Source: Moritella sp. 5
Lineage (GTDB): Bacteria; Pseudomonadota; Gammaproteobacteria; Enterobacterales; Moritellaceae
Assembly: GCF_018219455.1 (NCBI RefSeq)
Contig: NZ_CP056122.1
Location: forward strand, 1,054,001-1,118,000
DNA: 64,000 bases
Direction of reading: 5' to 3'
The position numbers were made by a program, and so were the translations under genes. Shown in pieces: positions 17,426 through 26,155 of the stretch. Position 1 is the first letter of the stretch. Every line of letters starts with the position of its first letter. Under the pieces are notes generated by a model. It searched no databases. It was not told the origin of the DNA and was given only the letters and a program-made list of their open reading frames with translations.

Positions 17426-18772
17426 ATGAGTGATATTAAGTTTCGACAAATAGCCGAAACAATTGAAACTAGAATTAATACTGGTGTATATCAACCTAAT
17501 ACTAAACTACCGCCGCACCGGGTGTTAGCCGATGAGCTTGAGACTACGCCGACAACTGTGTCCAAGGCGTATAAATTATTAGTTGAAAAAAACAAGGTTG
17601 AATCCTTTGTTGGCCGTGGCACGTTTGTTTGCGGTAATTCTGAATTGGAAACAGTGATCCAAGCTTCTGACGATGATGCAGATTATAACTTCTCAATTTT
17701 ACAACCCTGCCTTAAATATAATGTTTTACCGTTACAGGCTGCATTTCAACAAACGTATGCGGCATTGCCGAGTGAGCTATTGGGTTATATCGAACACTCA
17801 GGGCACTTATCTCACCGAGAAGCGGGTGTTAAATGGGCGGTGGAATTTGGTTTATCCGTTTCTGGTCCTGACGAAATACTACTTGCCAGTGGCGCGCAGA
17901 ATGCACTGGAAATACTGATCCAGACCTATACTAATCCAGGTGATTGCATTGCGGTTGAAGCATTTACTTATCCTGGTATTCTCTCTATCGCTAATTTATT
18001 GGGTCGTCGCGTTGTTGACGTTGCAATGGATAATGAAGGGATGTGCCCGACTGCACTTAAAAACGCTATTCTTAACGATAAGCCGAAATTGGTTGTCATT
18101 GTACCGTCACACCAAAACCCAACGGGTGTGACTATGCCGCAAGCGCGTAGAGAAACTATTGCTAAAGTGATTGAAGAAGGGAATATCTGGTTATTAGAAG
18201 ATGATATTTATGGCTTCTTAAACCCAATGACGATCCCGGCAATCACAAACTATATACCCGAAAAAAGTTTTCATATTACCAGTCTGTCGAAAGCGATTAG
18301 CCCTGCGTTACGTTGTGCATTTATTAAAGCGCCTAAAAGCGAAATACGTCGAATTGGCGCCTGTATCCGTACTTCTATCTGGCTGGCGTCACCACTTAAT
18401 TTTGCTGTGGCAGCACAATTAATTAACTCTGGTGAGGCTTTTATTATGGCGCATCAACAAAAATTATTGGCCGCGCAGCGACAACAGTTTGTGACAGATA
18501 AATTGGGGTTTTTATCTTGCTCTAGCCAGCCGACAAGTTATCATATTTGGGTGGAATTACCGGAACATTGGCGACAAGAGCATTTTGTGATGGAAGCTAA
18601 AAATCAAAAATTACTGGTGAGTAGTGGTGGTTACTTCTCGCAACAGAGTGATAAAAGCAACCATATTCGCTTATCTTTAATGGCGATAGATGACGAACAA
18701 CGTTTTCAGCAAGGTGTTGTATCTCTAGCTAATTTACTCAAAGATGGGCAGGGTTCACACTTCCTGTTTTAA
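17426..18772 (+). CDS. MocR-type regulator: GntR DNA-binding domain fused to aminotransferase fold
   Basis: A 448-residue protein. Residues 1-75 are a GntR winged helix (RQIAETIETRINTGVYQPNTKLPPHRVLADEL is the start of it, seen as LPPHRVLADELETTPTTVSK) and residues about 90-445 an aspartate-aminotransferase fold I domain. The PLP-binding lysine is in SLSKAISPALRCAF near residue 287, with VVIVPSHQNPTG and LLEDDIYG typical for PLP enzymes. MocR proteins sense PLP or amino acids and commonly regulate a neighbouring metabolic gene. The ATG at 17426 follows AGAGGTAAG at good distance. It is divergent from the hydroxyacid dehydrogenase. Confidence 0.9.
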   Translation: MSDIKFRQIAETIETRINTGVYQPNTKLPPHRVLADELETTPTTVSKAYKLLVEKNKVESFVGRGTFVCGNSELETVIQASDDDADYNFSILQPCLKYNVLPLQAAFQQTYAALPSELLGYIEHSGHLSHREAGVKWAVEFGLSVSGPDEILLASGAQNALEILIQTYTNPGDCIAVEAFTYPGILSIANLLGRRVVDVAMDNEGMCPTALKNAILNDKPKLVVIVPSHQNPTGVTMPQARRETIAKVIEEGNIWLLEDDIYGFLNPMTIPAITNYIPEKSFHITSLSKAISPALRCAFIKAPKSEIRRIGACIRTSIWLASPLNFAVAAQLINSGEAFIMAHQQKLLAAQRQQFVTDKLGFLSCSSQPTSYHIWVELPEHWRQEHFVMEAKNQKLLVSSGGYFSQQSDKSNHIRLSLMAIDDEQRFQQGVVSLANLLKDGQGSHFLF

Positions 18773-18829
18773 TTATTTTAACTGTTCATGATGTAGACCC
18801 ATAATAGGGCATTAGACTAAGGAGAGTTT

Positions 18830-19468
18830 ATGTTGAAAAATACGATTACGGGTATACTTATTTTAAGTTGTTCAGGCTGTGCCTTGTTAGCTAAAAAAGA
18901 TCCGACACCACTAGAGATAGAACCAGCGGATGCAGAAGTTCCGGTATTACTATTACCGCCAACTGCAACGCCGGCCTCGGCAGCGGAATGTGCAGGTGAT
19001 ATGGAATTACCTGTAGAGTTTAGTCGTAAGTTCACCGCTGTATCTGACCCTGAATTATTAGCGCAATCTATTGGTGAACCAGAAGAAGGCAGACTCTGTC
19101 AGGGGCAAGTCTATGTAGCTAAACAGAACACCAAAATTTTATTGTTTCGAGCTTGGAATGGCGCTAATCCAAAGAGTAAATTCGGTGAGTGGTGGGCATT
19201 AAAGAGTCCACGTGGACAAATATCGCAATACCGCAGTGATTATCAAATATGTTATCAATGGTCGCCGTTAGATAAACTCACCTTGTGCAGTTTAAAAGCA
19301 GGATCGAAAGTAGTGATTGGCACTGGCCAAAGTGCGACTTGCTCAGGTTATCTTGAATATCCGACTTCAGAGAAGAAGCAGGTATATCTAGCTAATGCAG
19401 ACGTGGATCTCGTTGATTGCACTAGCTACAACGCCGAATTCAATTGGACGCCTATTATTAATAATTAA
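18830..19468 (+). CDS. Predicted lipoprotein, unknown function
   Basis: A 212-residue protein with a short signal and lipobox (LSCSGC, Cys17), followed by a Pro/Ala/Glu-rich linker (about residues 22-55) and a globular part with conserved-looking cysteines at about 54, 89, 141, 152, 165 and 197. I do not recognise the family. A GGAG ribosome binding site precedes the ATG. The next gene, a DUF4344 metallopeptidase, starts 34 bases after its stop on the same strand, so they likely form a two-gene unit acting in the envelope. Confidence 0.7.
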   Translation: MLKNTITGILILSCSGCALLAKKDPTPLEIEPADAEVPVLLLPPTATPASAAECAGDMELPVEFSRKFTAVSDPELLAQSIGEPEEGRLCQGQVYVAKQNTKILLFRAWNGANPKSKFGEWWALKSPRGQISQYRSDYQICYQWSPLDKLTLCSLKAGSKVVIGTGQSATCSGYLEYPTSEKKQVYLANADVDLVDCTSYNAEFNWTPIINN

Positions 19469-19502
19469 TGTGCCTTAGTCATAAACGATAGGTAGAAAAA
19501 GC

Positions 19503-20312
19503 ATGAGATATGATCAACGCAGGTGGTTATTCACCGTGATTTTCCTTTTCTCTAGTATGAGTATCGCTGCTGATAATGTCATTGTGCGTTATCTGCCGAC
19601 GAATGATATTAAGTTACAGCCTATGGCTAAAAAATTGCAGTCAGACAGCAGTATTCAAGATGCAATTACCTTGATGAATGAAGCATTTATTTTTCTTCAG
19701 CCGTTAACTATCGTCTTTGGTGCTAATGATGGTCCGTTATATGATCCTACTCGTAATTACATTCTAATTCCTTATACTTTTCTAGACGAAGTCGAGCAGC
19801 GCTTCAAGGCCGTTAATTACGTGGGTGATAATCAAGGCAACGCTAATCCAGAAAATCTGGTTCAGGTGGTTATGGATGTGCTTATACATACATTATTCCA
19901 CGAACTTGCCCACGCTTTGATTACGACGTATGAATTACCAATTGTGGGTAAAGAAGAAGATGCGGCAGATAATTTAGCCGCGGTATTGTCGATTGAATAT
20001 TTTGAAAATGGGGCTGAAATAGCAATTAGCGCAGCCGATCTATTTTATCTTGAAGGTGATGAGATAACCGAATTTGAAGAGGCTGATTTTTGGGATGAAC
20101 ACAGCCTTGATTTACAGCGTTACTATGCCACCCTTTGCCATGTTTATGGCAGTGATGATACTCAATACGCCTACTTGTTAGAAGATACTGGTTTTTCTGA
20201 TGAACGCGCAGAGCTGTGTATTGGTAATTATGAACGCATGACAAATAACTGGCTAACACTATTAGACGTTTATATGTCGCCTGAGGTTGATGCTAGTACG
20301 CCAGGTAATTAA
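19503..20312 (+). CDS. DUF4344 family putative secreted metallopeptidase
   Basis: A 269-residue exported protein with a signal peptide (cleavage near SMSIAAD). It has HTLFHELAHALI with the zinc-binding HExxH motif near residue 138, followed by GKEEDAADNLAAVL, where the EEDAAD acidic segment is the expected third-ligand region of the DUF4344 family. The family is described as putative metallopeptidase with unknown substrate. It lies 34 bases after a lipoprotein gene and is convergent with yfbR. Confidence 0.82.
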   Translation: MRYDQRRWLFTVIFLFSSMSIAADNVIVRYLPTNDIKLQPMAKKLQSDSSIQDAITLMNEAFIFLQPLTIVFGANDGPLYDPTRNYILIPYTFLDEVEQRFKAVNYVGDNQGNANPENLVQVVMDVLIHTLFHELAHALITTYELPIVGKEEDAADNLAAVLSIEYFENGAEIAISAADLFYLEGDEITEFEEADFWDEHSLDLQRYYATLCHVYGSDDTQYAYLLEDTGFSDERAELCIGNYERMTNNWLTLLDVYMSPEVDASTPGN

Positions 20313-20337
20313 GCAAGGGCGTTTTTTGCGTACCCGT

Positions 20338-20916
20338 TTAGTCCATGTCATCAAAAGGTTGACCAATACTCGGTAAGAACACATCAAGGAAATACCGAAT
20401 TTCATCTGTCATACGTTCGTCTAATGCATTTTTACAGCGTAATTTGGCTTTCGCAAATTCATGGTTACCACAGCTTTCCTCTTCAATACACTTCATATAA
20501 GCACAGAGAATATCCGCATCTTTGACTAATTTTTTATAAATAGGATCAAGATCAGGGCTTGATAATAGTGGCTTATACGCATCACGTAATTCTGCTGGCA
20601 ACATATCGAGTAAGGTTTTTTCAGCGGCCAATTCAATCTTGTTATATTCACGAATAATGGCTTTATTGTAATATTTCACTGGGGTGGGTAAATCCCCGGT
20701 AAGCACTTCGGTGGTGTCGTGGAACAATGCCATTGAGGCTGCTTTGTCAGGATCATAGTTTTTGTCGTAATAAGTATTCCCGATCAGCGCAAGTGCATGG
20801 GCAACCATTGCAACCTGTAAACTGTGTTCGGCAATATTCTCATTGGTGACATTACGCATCAGCGGCCAACGATAAATTAACTTCATGCGGGCAAGGTGGG
20901 CAAAAAAATGGCTCAT
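20338..20916 (-). CDS. yfbR: 5'-deoxynucleotidase YfbR
   Basis: A 192-residue HD-domain phosphohydrolase that removes the 5'-phosphate from deoxyribonucleoside monophosphates. Family features: MSHFFAHLARMKLIYRWPLM start, the HD residues in AEHSLQVAMVAHAL and LFHDTTEVLTGDLP, then TPVKYYN and KDADILCAYMKC. The start at 20916 is set by GGAGAAGAG directly upstream and by homology to E. coli; an in-frame TTG four codons earlier is unlikely. In E. coli yfbR is next to alaA (yfbQ); here the zinc operon and the GFA gene lie between them. Confidence 0.93.
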   Translation of the reverse strand: MSHFFAHLARMKLIYRWPLMRNVTNENIAEHSLQVAMVAHALALIGNTYYDKNYDPDKAASMALFHDTTEVLTGDLPTPVKYYNKAIIREYNKIELAAEKTLLDMLPAELRDAYKPLLSSPDLDPIYKKLVKDADILCAYMKCIEEESCGNHEFAKAKLRCKNALDERMTDEIRYFLDVFLPSIGQPFDDMD

Positions 20917-21055
20917 GCTCTTCTCCAAATAAAAAGTATCTAATGACGATACAGGTTAAAACCACGTAAGTCATCGGTTTCATTACTGTAGCACCTCTTT
21001 GCATACTCTCAAAATTTCAAATAGTTAGATTTCTCGCTTTGTATTTAAACTGTTA

Positions 21056-21070
21056 TGTTATAGCATAACA
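21056..21070. promoter_or_regulatory. Zur-like operator 1
   Basis: TGTTATAGCATAACA is a near-perfect palindrome (one mismatch between arms) fitting the gammaproteobacterial Zur box, TGTTATAnTATAACA. Its centre is 23 bases, about two helical turns, from the second box. It lies upstream of a zinc-acquisition operon, which supports the assignment. Confidence 0.75.
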
Positions 21071-21078
21071 GTTATGAG

Positions 21079-21093
21079 TGTTATATTATAACA
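21079..21093. promoter_or_regulatory. Zur-like operator 2
   Basis: TGTTATATTATAACA is a perfect palindrome (seven-base arms around one T) that equals the consensus Zur box. It ends 16 bases before the GTG start of the outer-membrane protein gene, so a bound repressor would block the promoter or ribosome access. Confidence 0.82.
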
Positions 21094-21109
21094 ATTAAGG
21101 AAAATAGTT

Positions 21110-22252
21110 GTGAAAAAGAAATTGGTCTCCCTCGCGATTGGTAGCATCTTGGTATCACCTGCTTTTGCTAATACGTTGTCAAACCCACAAATTGGCGTTG
21201 TACTTGATGGTTATTACCAAAATGGTGAGCGTAATAATTCAGAACGTGGAGAGGGTTTTGGACTCGGGCACACTGAAATCAGTATGTCCGCTAATATTGA
21301 TGACAAGTTTCATGGCGTATTAACGACAGTGCTAGAGGTGCATGGCGATGAAACTGAGCTTCTTTTAGAAGAGGCGTTTGTTGAAACATTGGCAATGCCT
21401 TATGGTCTTAATATCCGAGCAGGACGATTCTTGTCAGACTTTGGTTATTTGAACAACCAGCATGTACACACGGACAGTTTTGTTGAACGCCCAATCGCTT
21501 ACCGTACTTTCTTGGGTTCCCATTATTATGATGATGGTTTGCGTGCAAACCTAGTACTACCAACGGATATGTATGTGAAACTGGGGATCGAGGCATTAAG
21601 TGGCAGTAAGATGTCTGCTGTGAAAGATGGATCTGCAGTGGGTGTTTATACCACGACATTAAAATTAGGAGATGATTTTTCTACGTCGTCTAGCTGGCAG
21701 TTTGGTTTAAGTTACCTACGTAATGACAACGGTAAAACCAAAATTTTTGAAGAGCATAAGCATGGTGGACATGCCGATCACGGCCATGATCACAGCCACG
21801 CATCGGCGGTGACAGGGTCAAATCTATACGGCGCTGACTTTGTGTGGAAATGGGCGCCCAATGGCAACTATAAATATCGTAATTTAACGTTATCAGCTGA
21901 ATACATGTTGTTAGACGATATTCTGGATAGTAAATACCAAGGTGAAAAGAATGCACCTGATAATCTAGCCGCGTATTACGTATCGGGTGTATACCGTTTT
22001 ACTCCTAGTTGGTCGACAGGTCTGCGCTACGGTGAAGCTGAAAGCTATGACGGGCATGCACATGGCGAACGTGTACATTTGACTTCTCTGAAAGACCGTG
22101 AGTTTGATGCGATGCTGGCGTGGAACTCTTCTCATTTTGGTACTGTTCGTGCCCAATACTCACGTGTTGAAAATCAATCTAAAGAAACGGATAACGTATT
22201 CACACTGCAATATGTAATGACGTTTGGAGCCCACGGTGCACATGCGTTTTAA
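21110..22252 (+). CDS. Zinc-regulated outer-membrane beta-barrel protein with His-rich loop
   Basis: A 380-residue protein with a signal peptide (cleavage after SPAFA, before NTLSNP) and alternating hydrophobic strands to the C-terminus, which ends in the aromatic residue Phe as in barrel proteins. A loop near residues 216-230 is very His-rich (EHKHGGHADHGHDHSHA), and further histidines occur near 309-313 and at the end (AHGAHAF). The start is GTG at 21110 after AAGGAAAA. It follows two Zur-like operators, and its 3' end overlaps the metal-binding protein gene by 11 bases. A role as a zinc-uptake porin is inference from context and histidines; it lacks a TonB box or plug that I can see. Confidence 0.78.
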   Translation: MKKKLVSLAIGSILVSPAFANTLSNPQIGVVLDGYYQNGERNNSERGEGFGLGHTEISMSANIDDKFHGVLTTVLEVHGDETELLLEEAFVETLAMPYGLNIRAGRFLSDFGYLNNQHVHTDSFVERPIAYRTFLGSHYYDDGLRANLVLPTDMYVKLGIEALSGSKMSAVKDGSAVGVYTTTLKLGDDFSTSSSWQFGLSYLRNDNGKTKIFEEHKHGGHADHGHDHSHASAVTGSNLYGADFVWKWAPNGNYKYRNLTLSAEYMLLDDILDSKYQGEKNAPDNLAAYYVSGVYRFTPSWSTGLRYGEAESYDGHAHGERVHLTSLKDREFDAMLAWNSSHFGTVRAQYSRVENQSKETDNVFTLQYVMTFGAHGAHAF

Positions 22253-23147
22253 GAAGAGAACATTAATGCTGGCGGTAAGTGCGGTAATGCTGTCTGCACC
22301 TGCTCTCGCGTTGAATATCTTTGTCTGCGAGCCTGAATGGAAAGCACTATTGGCTGTACACGCACCAAAAGCGACCATCTATTCTGCGACAACGGCACTG
22401 CAAGACCCACATTATGTGCAAGCGAGGCCGTCTTTAATTGCAAAGATGCGCCAAGCCGATATGGCCATGTGTTCAGGTGCTGAATTGGAAATTGGTTGGT
22501 TGCCGATGTTGCAAGCGCGAAGCAGTAATCCGGCGGTGCAAAACAACAAGCAAAGTATGCTGTATGCGTCAGAGATTGTCAGCATGCTGGATACGCATCA
22601 TCATGTTGACCGCAGTATGGGGGATATTCACGCTTATGGTAATCCGCACGTGCAGTTTGCTGCCAACGATATGATCCGAATTTCTCGCGTGGTGAGCCAA
22701 CGCTTGGAAAGTATAGATCCTGCTAATGCATTTAGTTACCTAGTCAATGGTGTGAAGTTCCGTGAGCATTGGCGAAAAAAATTAGTTGAATGGGAACAGC
22801 GCGCTGAACCGCTGCGAGGTATGCAAGTGGTGAGTTATCACGAAACCTACCGTTATCTGTTTGATTGGTTGGGGATGGAGCAGGTTGCAGACCTTGAGCC
22901 TAAGCCGGGTATTTCACCGACGACTGCACATTTGCAATCGTTGACGAAGTTAGACCCAGCGTCGTTTGATGCGATTATTTACTCTTCTCATCAGAATAAA
23001 CGCGCGGCTAATTGGCTGCATCAGCAAACACAAAAGCCAGTGATCCAATTACCACTTACGGTATCGGAAGGGCAAAGCCTTGATGAATTGTATGATGGCA
23101 TACTGGATACTTTGCTCGATGTGCTTGCGCAGCCAGCGAATCGTTAA
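22242..23147 (+). CDS. Zinc/manganese ABC transporter substrate-binding protein (ZnuA/TroA family)
   Basis: A 301-residue periplasmic protein. The signal peptide ends near PALALN. Candidate metal ligands are His in DPHYVQARPS, in DIHAYGNPHVQF and in VVSYHETYRYLFDWLG, the usual three-histidine pattern of the cluster A-I binding proteins. It lacks the long His/Asp-rich loop of E. coli ZnuA; that role may fall to the upstream barrel protein. The ATG at 22242 lies inside the end of the barrel gene, so translation is probably coupled. The permease follows after 3 bases. Confidence 0.85.
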   Translation: MRFKKRTLMLAVSAVMLSAPALALNIFVCEPEWKALLAVHAPKATIYSATTALQDPHYVQARPSLIAKMRQADMAMCSGAELEIGWLPMLQARSSNPAVQNNKQSMLYASEIVSMLDTHHHVDRSMGDIHAYGNPHVQFAANDMIRISRVVSQRLESIDPANAFSYLVNGVKFREHWRKKLVEWEQRAEPLRGMQVVSYHETYRYLFDWLGMEQVADLEPKPGISPTTAHLQSLTKLDPASFDAIIYSSHQNKRAANWLHQQTQKPVIQLPLTVSEGQSLDELYDGILDTLLDVLAQPANR

Positions 23148-23150
23148 GCC

Positions 23151-23939
23151 ATGTTAACGGATTATCTTTGGCTAGCCCCGGCAGTGCTGTGTGGTCTGAT
23201 TGCGCTGGTGGGTAATGTTATTTTGGGGCAGCAAGTGCTACAGCGTAAAATCATTTTTATTGATTTAGCCGTGGCTCAAGTTGCTGCATTAGGTGCCGCG
23301 TTCAGTCAGTACTGGCTAAGTAGTTTTGATTTATTACCCGAGACTTGGCTAGGACAAATGCTAGGCCCCTGGGTATTGTCGCTGATGCTGTGTGGCTTAA
23401 TTGCCTTGATGGAAAGGCACTATCAACAACACCTTGAACCTATGATAGGTAGCTTATTTGTGGTGTCTGCTTCATTGGCTATTTTACTGGCGAGTAAAGA
23501 CCCGCACGGTGCCGACTTTATCCAAGGTATCTTAAATGGTCAGTTGTTATGGGCTACATGGGATGATGTTTGGCCGTTGGCGATTATCACCGCTGCGATG
23601 GTGACTTTGGTCACGATGAAACCTGAGTTTATGCGTGGCAGTGGTTTTTACATTATCTTCGCGATATTAATGCCGATAACGGTCAAGTTGACGGGGATCT
23701 ATCTTGAATTTGCGTTATTGGTGATCCCAGCTCTTTGTGCATCGGCGTTAAAAGGTATACGCTTTTTTATCGCGAGCATGGGAATTGGCGTTACAGGTAT
23801 TTTGTCTGGTATCGCAATGTCAGCTCACTATGATTTACCCAGTGGTGCAAGTATCGTCATTACCTTGTTTGTATCTGGCGTACTGTTTCATTTATTGCTG
23901 CAACCTTTAGTGATGAAGACTGAGGTTCGCGCTTCATAA
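23151..23939 (+). CDS. Zinc/manganese ABC transporter permease (ZnuB family)
   Basis: A 262-residue inner-membrane protein with about seven or eight hydrophobic helices, of the ABC-3 family (ZnuB/TroC). Family segments include LQRKIIFIDLAVAQVAALGAA, given here in part as IDLAVAQVAALGAA, and LEFALLVIPALCASAL, plus GIAMSAHYDLPSGASIV near the end. It completes a three-gene zinc operon (barrel, binding protein, permease). No ATP-binding subunit gene follows: the operon ends in a terminator and the next gene is a GFA protein. The ATPase must come from elsewhere, or the system is incomplete. Confidence 0.88.
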   Translation: MLTDYLWLAPAVLCGLIALVGNVILGQQVLQRKIIFIDLAVAQVAALGAAFSQYWLSSFDLLPETWLGQMLGPWVLSLMLCGLIALMERHYQQHLEPMIGSLFVVSASLAILLASKDPHGADFIQGILNGQLLWATWDDVWPLAIITAAMVTLVTMKPEFMRGSGFYIIFAILMPITVKLTGIYLEFALLVIPALCASALKGIRFFIASMGIGVTGILSGIAMSAHYDLPSGASIVITLFVSGVLFHLLLQPLVMKTEVRAS

Positions 23940-23958
23940 GATAAAGTCGCACGTAAAA

Positions 23959-23999
23959 TAAAGCCTGATTTCAGAATGCTACTGGAGTCGGGCTTTTTT
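23959..23999 (+). terminator. Terminator of the zinc operon
   Basis: AAAGCCTGA near 23960-23968 pairs with TCGGGCTTT (23988-23996, one wobble) and is followed by a T-run. It begins about 20 bases after the permease stop. Confidence 0.75.
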
Positions 24000-24176
24000 C
24001 GTTTCACATCAATATAGTTTACCTTTCGATTTAGAGATCAATCATTGATTTTACAGTTGTTAGGAATAGATTTAATCGACATTAATACCGTCTTAGGGTA
24101 CTGTTATTATATACAGTGTTTTGTTGATTTACTAAATGAAACACATCTATGGTTATAAACTAAGGGGAATATATAA

Positions 24177-24593
24177 ATGTTACATTCAAAAGCAAGCTGC
24201 CTTTGTGGTGCTGTTGAAATTACCGCAAACGAAATTAACCCTAGATTTACTGTCTGCCACTGTGACTCATGCAGAGGATGGGGTGGTGCTCCATTTTTTG
24301 CTGTTCAATGTGGAACGAATGTAAGCATTACAGGGTTGGATAAAGTGAAGACGTATAATTCATCATCTTGGGCATCTCGTGGTTTTTGCACTGATTGTGG
24401 AACCCATTTATTTTTTAAATTTAATGACAGTGGTGATTACAATATGCCAGTGGGTATATTTAAAGATTTGAATGGATTAGAAATGGATATGCAATACTTT
24501 AGTGATCAGCGACCTGACTATTATTGCTTTTCAAACGAAACGAAAGAAATGACCAAAGCTGAAATTATGGCTTATTTTGCAAAACAGATATAA
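24177..24593 (+). CDS. GFA family (CENP-V type) zinc-binding protein
   Basis: A 138-residue protein with the zinc-binding cysteine pattern of the GFA domain: ASCLCGAVEI, VCHCDSCRGWGG and GFCTDCGTHLFF. Such proteins include glutathione-dependent formaldehyde-activating enzyme but most have no proven reaction. AGGGGAA lies at a good distance before the ATG. It is convergent with alaA and stands alone after the zinc operon; the zinc operon's neighbour is itself a zinc-site protein, which may be coincidence. Confidence 0.87.
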   Translation: MLHSKASCLCGAVEITANEINPRFTVCHCDSCRGWGGAPFFAVQCGTNVSITGLDKVKTYNSSSWASRGFCTDCGTHLFFKFNDSGDYNMPVGIFKDLNGLEMDMQYFSDQRPDYYCFSNETKEMTKAEIMAYFAKQI

Positions 24594-24644
24594 CAAGCAT
24601 GTTTAAAATGACCAATAAAAAGCATCGAGATTAGATTTTTTATT

Positions 24645-24670
24645 AAAAAAGGCGTCATTACAACGCCTTT
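24645..24670. terminator. Terminator between the GFA gene and alaA
   Basis: AAAAAAGGCGT (24645-24655) pairs with ACGCCTTT (24663-24670) around a seven-base loop. On the minus strand it is followed by a T-run, so it suits alaA; it may also stop transcription from the GFA gene. Confidence 0.7.
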
Positions 24671-24699
24671 CTAATATCTACAATGGTATTACCTACAAA

Positions 24700-25917
24700 C
24701 TAATCCTGACGGTAAGTTGATAAGAAGTTAGCCAGCTTGTTGATCGCAACCGTTAACTCTTCAACACGCGGTAAAAATACTACGCGGAAGTGATCAGGGC
24801 GAGCCCAGTTAAAACCAGTGCCTTGTACAATCAATAGCTTTTCTTGTTGTAACAGATCTAATGCAAATTTCTGATCGTCTTTGATATTGTACATTTCCAT
24901 ATCAATTTTCGGGAACAGATACATTGCACCTTTTGGTTTTACACACGTGATACCCGGAATATCATTTAACATCTTCCAGGCTAAATCTCGTTGTTCCAAT
25001 AAACGACCGCCTGGTAGAATCAATTCATTAATACTTTGATAACCACCTAGCGCTGTTTGTATCGCATGCTGCATCGGTACGTTTGAACACAGACGCATAG
25101 ACGCCAACATTTCTAATCCGGCAATATAGTCTTTAGCAAGATGCGTCGCACCACTTAATACTAACCAACCAGAGCGGAAACCGGCAATACGGTACGCTTT
25201 AGACAAGCCATTGAAGGTAACAATCAGAATATCTTGTGCCAGCGTACACATAGGCACATGCTCAACACCGTCATATAAGATCTTGTCATAGATTTCATCT
25301 GCAAAAATAATCAGCTTATTCTGACGCGCCACTTCAATCACTTCGAGCAAGAATTCTTTGCTGTATACAGCACCCGTTGGGTTGTTCGGATTGATTAACA
25401 CAATACCTTTGGTATTTGGTGTGATCTTGGCTTTAATATCATCCAGATCAGGGTACCAATCAGATTCTTCATCACAAATATAGTGCGTTGCTTTACCACC
25501 CGAAAGGGTAATTGCCGCTGTCCACAATGGATAATCCGGTGACGGTACTAACACTTCATCGCCGTTGTTTAGCAATGCCTGCATCGACATCATGATTAAT
25601 TCTGAAACGCCATTACCCAGATAAATGTTGTCAATAGACACATTCAGTAGACCTTTCTGTTGATAATGTTGCATCACTGCTTTACGCGCAGAGTATAGCC
25701 CTTTTGAGTCACAATAACCTTGGCTCGATGGCAGGTTATGAATAACGTCTTTTACGATTTCCTCTGGGGCTTCAAAACCAAATGGGGCGGGATTCCCGAT
25801 GTTTAATTTGATTACTCGATGACCTTCTTCTTCTAAGCGATTCGCTTCTTTTAATACTGGTCCACGTATGTCGTAACACACGTTATCTAACTTATGAGAT
25901 TTTTCTATTGAGTACAT
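24700..25917 (-). CDS. alaA: Glutamate-pyruvate aminotransferase AlaA
   Basis: A 405-residue class I aminotransferase that makes alanine from pyruvate and glutamate. The PLP lysine is in FNGLSKAYRIAGFRSGW and other family marks are NIGNPAPFGFEAP, YLGNGVSELI, LINPNNPTGAVYS and FADEIYDKILYDG. The start at 25917 (MYSIEKSHKLDNVCYDIRGP) matches E. coli AlaA/YfbQ; a longer frame adds 23 residues without resemblance. In E. coli it sits beside yfbR, as it nearly does here. Confidence 0.95.
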   Translation of the reverse strand: MYSIEKSHKLDNVCYDIRGPVLKEANRLEEEGHRVIKLNIGNPAPFGFEAPEEIVKDVIHNLPSSQGYCDSKGLYSARKAVMQHYQQKGLLNVSIDNIYLGNGVSELIMMSMQALLNNGDEVLVPSPDYPLWTAAITLSGGKATHYICDEESDWYPDLDDIKAKITPNTKGIVLINPNNPTGAVYSKEFLLEVIEVARQNKLIIFADEIYDKILYDGVEHVPMCTLAQDILIVTFNGLSKAYRIAGFRSGWLVLSGATHLAKDYIAGLEMLASMRLCSNVPMQHAIQTALGGYQSINELILPGGRLLEQRDLAWKMLNDIPGITCVKPKGAMYLFPKIDMEMYNIKDDQKFALDLLQQEKLLIVQGTGFNWARPDHFRVVFLPRVEELTVAINKLANFLSTYRQD

Positions 25918-26155
25918 CCCGGCTCCAACGCTGTAAATATGTAAATTATTTTTCTTTCTGCAATAAAAGTAACGTATATAAGGCATTGTTGGAAGTGATA
26001 TTTGACGTTCAGGTCGATTTATTGTTGCGTCATTGTTAATTAACTCGGTTCGGGTGTAACATTGTCAGTAATAGTTACCAAGTTACGGTGATTTTGTGAG
26101 AATGTTGTTATAATACAGCAGTTAAATTCAATGTTAATAGAAGCAAGGAAAGCGC

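Noticed and set aside
24177-24593. GFA gene as fourth gene of the zinc operon
   Set aside because: A terminator and a 237-base gap separate it from the permease gene, and it has its own ribosome binding site region; no Zur-like box was seen before it.
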